Part shown: positions 61,854 through 64,000 of the stretch, piece by piece
How positions within the stretch are numbered: position 1 is the first letter of the stretch
Layout: each line of letters begins with the position of its first letter
NCBI RefSeq assembly: GCF_001905825.1
Contig: NZ_LIVV01000002.1
Span: forward strand, 562,441 to 626,440
Length of the DNA: 64,000 nucleotides
From: Streptomyces sp. CB02009
GTDB lineage: Bacteria > Actinomycetota > Actinomycetes > Streptomycetales > Streptomycetaceae
Direction of reading: 5' to 3'
Program-made: the position numbers and the translations under genes
The notes under the pieces: model-generated
The model's database searches: none
Told to the model about the DNA's origin: nothing
The model's input: only the letters and a program-made list of their open reading frames with translations

Positions 61854-62678
61854 TCAGCCCGGGATCGGTGCCCCGGCCGGGGCCGGAGCGTCGACGCCGG
61901 CGGTCCGGGCCGCGAGGACCTTCTGGGCGAGGACGCCGAAGACCACGCCGAACACCGCCCACAGCACCGCCTGGACGGCCAGCGAGGCCAGCCTGAACTC
62001 CCAGAGCAGCGCGGCGGGGAAGCCCGCCTTGACCGCGTCGTCGTTCGCCGGGAGCAGCACGAAGGCGACACCGGTCACGACGACGAACCCGGCCGCGGCG
62101 GCCAGGGTCGCGTTCCAGTTGCCCAGACGCGGCGCGAGGCGGCGCCCCGCGATCACCGCGGCGAGCCCGAGCAGCACACTGAGCAGGATCATCAGGAAGA
62201 ACAGGGTGGTGCGCTTCCCGATCGTGTCGGGATTGCCGACGGCCGGAGGGGTCGCCGGATACTTCAGGAACGGCACCAGATAGACGGTGGTGAACGCCGC
62301 CGCCGCGGTGAGCGCCGCCGTCGCCCGGGGGCTGAACCGGCCGATGCGGCCGAGCGCGAAGGAGAAGGCGAGGGCGGCGATGCCGCCGAGCGCCACCCCG
62401 TACACGAGGACACCGGTGGCCAGTCCGAAGGTCGACTGGACGGGGCGGCTGACCGCCTCCTCCTCTTCCTCCGGGGCTTCGGCCGCCGTGCCGCCGTGGC
62501 CGGCGTGGGCGTCGGGCGCGGGGTGCGGCTCCTGGGCGGCCTGGGCCTCCTCGACGGCGATCGCGCCGTCCACGGGAGGCTCACCCACCACGTAGGCGAC
62601 GGCGAAGGCCAGGAGACCGGCGATCAGGCCCGCGAGCATGCCGCGGACCAGCAGGGATCTGACAGTTGAGGCGTGCAT
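61854..62678 (-). CDS. cbtA: CbtA family cobalt transporter subunit
   Basis: 274 residues, about five to six membrane segments. The N-terminal RSLLVRGMLAGLIAGLLAFAVAYVVGEPPVD is the CbtA signature, followed by a His/Ala/Glu-rich extracellular loop (PHPAPDAHAGHGG) that could bind metal. Encoded 14 bp after cbtB, which lies behind a cobalamin riboswitch. CbtA-CbtB systems import cobalt for B12 synthesis. ATG 62678; Shine-Dalgarno GAGAGGCG. Confidence 0.88.
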   Translation of the reverse strand: MHASTVRSLLVRGMLAGLIAGLLAFAVAYVVGEPPVDGAIAVEEAQAAQEPHPAPDAHAGHGGTAAEAPEEEEEAVSRPVQSTFGLATGVLVYGVALGGIAALAFSFALGRIGRFSPRATAALTAAAAFTTVYLVPFLKYPATPPAVGNPDTIGKRTTLFFLMILLSVLLGLAAVIAGRRLAPRLGNWNATLAAAAGFVVVTGVAFVLLPANDDAVKAGFPAALLWEFRLASLAVQAVLWAVFGVVFGVLAQKVLAARTAGVDAPAPAGAPIPG

Positions 62679-62692
62679 GTGCGGATCGCCTC

Positions 62693-62920
62693 TCAGTGGC
62701 AGGGGAAGCCGAGCAGATGACGACCGTCGTGCACCCACTCGTGCACGTCGGAGCCCGCGATCAGAGAGGTGGCACCCTGCTCGGCGCCCACGAAGTACAG
62801 CGCGATCAGCGCGAGAAGGCCGACGAAGAACGCCCAGGGCAGAACGGCCCGGACGGGCAGCGGGGCCGGAACGGCCACGGAAGGGGCGGATGCGGCAGCG
62901 GAGACGACAGCCTCGGCCAT
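62693..62920 (-). CDS. cbtB: CbtB-type small membrane protein
   Basis: 75 residues with one membrane helix (about 24-45). The C terminus HEWVHDGRHLLGFPCH contains the conserved His/Cys-rich CbtB motif, which may bind cobalt. ATG 62920 has AGGAGG. First gene after the riboswitch, so B12 should shut down both genes. Confidence 0.88.
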   Translation of the reverse strand: MAEAVVSAAASAPSVAVPAPLPVRAVLPWAFFVGLLALIALYFVGAEQGATSLIAGSDVHEWVHDGRHLLGFPCH

Positions 62921-62969
62921 GATGGAACCTCCTGCGGGAACTCGCGTCCCGGACGGTGGTGCAGGACGA

Positions 62970-63092
62970 CGGTCCACGGGTCTGACTCACCGCGTCACCG
63001 CCTCCCGGTCGGAAGGGCGGCGCCCGGCTCACAGTGGCGCGACCGTGCCGGATTCCCACCGGACTTCCGTCTCGCCGTCGTCACGCTGTTCA
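62970..63092 (-). promoter_or_regulatory. cobalamin riboswitch
   Basis: Read on the minus strand: GGAAGTCCGGTGGGAATCC, then CGCGCCACTGTGAGCC (the B12 box GCCACTG at 63032-63038), and near the end GGTGAGTCAGACCC. These are the conserved parts of the cobalamin aptamer in the right order. It lies about 50 nt before cbtB. Binding of B12 should hide the ribosome binding site or end transcription, lowering cobalt import. Confidence 0.85.
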
Positions 63093-63255
63093 AATGTCGC
63101 CCGACCGTACCGCGCACCGGATGCGCCGCCAAGGGCGTGAGGCCTGAATCACGTTCGCGCGCCCCCGGGGCCGGTGGCAGCGGCTCGGCGCAGTCGGCAC
63201 AACGGCCCGGGACTACCCTGGGCGCCGCCCCAGGACCCGACCGAGAAGGAAGCCG

Positions 63256-63828
63256 ATGACCCTCCGGCTGACGCTGATCTCCCCCGCCACGAGCGGTTCG
63301 CCGCGCGACGTCGGCTTCGACGACGACGGCCCCCTCGGCCCCGAGGGGATCGCCCGGGCCGAGTCCGTCGCCTCCGCCGTCGACCCGGCCTCGCGCGCGT
63401 ACTCCTCGCCCTCGGCACGCTGCCGCCGGACGGCGGAGGCCCTCGGTCTCTCGGCGGAGCCGGTGGGAGCGCTCGCCGGCTGCGCGATGGGGCGATGGCG
63501 GGGACGGACCCTCGCGGCGGTCGCCGCCGAGGAGGAGGCGGCGCTCGGCGTCTGGCTGTCCGACCCGGCGGCGGCACCCCACGGCGGGGAGTCCGCGCGC
63601 GAGCTGCGCGGACGGGTCGGGGCCTGGCTCGACGGACTGCGGGCCGGCTCGGGCCGCGTCACGGTCGTCGCCGAACCGGACGTGATCCGTGCCGCCTTGG
63701 TCCACGCGCTCGGGGCGCCGGACGAGGCGGCCCTGCGGCTCGACGTACGGCCCCTGACCGCGGTGCACCTGAGCGGGCGCGCCGAGCGCTGGAACCTGCG
63801 CGTCGGCGACCCGCTCGGGCCCGCATAG
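63256..63828 (+). CDS. histidine-phosphatase-like protein lacking catalytic histidines
   Basis: 190 residues with the phosphoglycerate-mutase-like fold pattern. The first motif, normally LvRHGE, reads LISPATSGS; the second His region, normally vsHggvIR, reads VVAEPDVIRAAL. The arginine in the SPSARCRRTAEAL segment is kept. With both catalytic His absent it is likely a pseudo-enzyme. ATG 63256 after GAGAAGGAAG. It is on the opposite strand from cbtBA; a link to B12 is possible (CobC belongs to this superfamily) but not shown. Confidence 0.75.
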   Translation: MTLRLTLISPATSGSPRDVGFDDDGPLGPEGIARAESVASAVDPASRAYSSPSARCRRTAEALGLSAEPVGALAGCAMGRWRGRTLAAVAAEEEAALGVWLSDPAAAPHGGESARELRGRVGAWLDGLRAGSGRVTVVAEPDVIRAALVHALGAPDEAALRLDVRPLTAVHLSGRAERWNLRVGDPLGPA

Positions 63829-63854
63829 GCCCCTTCGGCGACAGCTCTCACCGG

Positions 63855-64000
63855 TCAGGCGGCGGGACGCCGCCACTCGCGCAGCAGCAGATAGCCGAGG
63901 TACGCGCCGCCGACGGCCATCGTGTACAGGCCGACGGGCAGGTCGTCGAAGAGCGGCAACTGCTGCGCGGTCAGGTCCGCCAGGACCAGCAGCAGGGCTC
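63855..64000 (-). CDS. FecCD-family iron/siderophore ABC permease (3' end only)
   Basis: The last 47 codons are visible; the gene starts beyond the window. The end reads as the C-terminal helices of FecCD permeases (LPVGLYTMAVGGAYLGYLLLREW, about the last 30 residues). Runs toward the phosphatase-like gene. A partner binding protein or ATPase would lie outside the window. Confidence 0.7.
   Translation of the reverse strand, partial: ALLLVLADLTAQQLPLFDDLPVGLYTMAVGGAYLGYLLLREWRRPAA

Noticed and set aside
55978..61962. A 1994-codon open frame opposite the large gene
   Set aside because: It arises from the high-GC third positions of the sense gene and lacks any recognisable domain; the sense frame has better codon bias, start and terminator.

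Overview
This 64 kb window looks like chromosomal DNA of a Streptomyces. G+C is very high with strongly GC-biased third codon positions. GTG and TTG starts are common, cistrons often overlap at GTGA or ATGA, and the families are typical of the genus (tandem VOC proteins, DUF5997, GOLPH3-like, S8 and S1 secreted proteases, CbtAB, CebEFG-like importers, many one-component regulators). I saw no rRNA or tRNA gene, prophage, insertion sequence or CRISPR array. The species cannot be named from the sequence alone.

Layout. 1-1005: tail of an acyl-CoA dehydrogenase gene. 1096-6278: five-gene nickel/peptide ABC importer (nikABCDE-like) behind a Nur-type box set inside a long inverted repeat that covers the nikA ribosome binding site. 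6275-7350: a 32-bp repeat array of coupled mini-ORFs leading into an unknown gene, then a small membrane protein. 7468-14486: secreted protein, VOC protein, formylglycine-enzyme-like protein, Nudix hydrolase, universal stress protein, DUF5997 protein divergent from a LysR-type sensor lacking its DNA-binding domain, and an unknown protein. 14605-17302: FprB-type ferredoxin reductase with an AurF-like di-iron protein and two tandem operators. 17428-24157: S8 protease with P domain, DUF1304/TetR pair, large secreted alpha-amylase, DUF2568 protein. 24227-28024: MarR/MFS divergent pair, VOC protein, GNAT acetyltransferase.

28000-35041 is the most unusual part. One strand carries a GntR/UTRA regulator, an AprB-like two-cluster ferredoxin, a sulfonate-type ABC importer whose binding protein ends in a NosL-like region, and an AprA/fumarate-reductase-like flavoprotein fused to a HEAT-repeat tail. 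It reads as an uptake-plus-redox module for an unidentified, possibly sulfur-containing compound.

35208-46506: MerR regulator driving a two-domain alpha/beta hydrolase from a promoter with a 19-bp spacer, YtcJ-like amidohydrolase with TetR, a coupled pair of MarR-like regulators, ATP-grasp-like protein, a 15-bp minisatellite, GOLPH3-like protein, LysR regulator and a streptogrisin C-like protease. 46681-56693 starts with a lipoprotein and continues with a beta-1,3-glucan utilisation locus: GH1 beta-glucosidase, CebEFG-like importer, secreted GH81 endo-glucanase and LacI repressor, with three near-identical TGAGAGCGCTC operators. 56821-61710: one 1629-residue protein of unknown function. 61854-63092: cobalamin riboswitch controlling cbtBA cobalt uptake, followed by a histidine-phosphatase-like protein without its catalytic histidines and the end of a FecCD-type permease gene.

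A recurring feature is short tandem duplication at gene ends. Units of 14, 19, 23, 32 and about 34 bp, none a multiple of three, duplicate stop or start codons of five gene ends.
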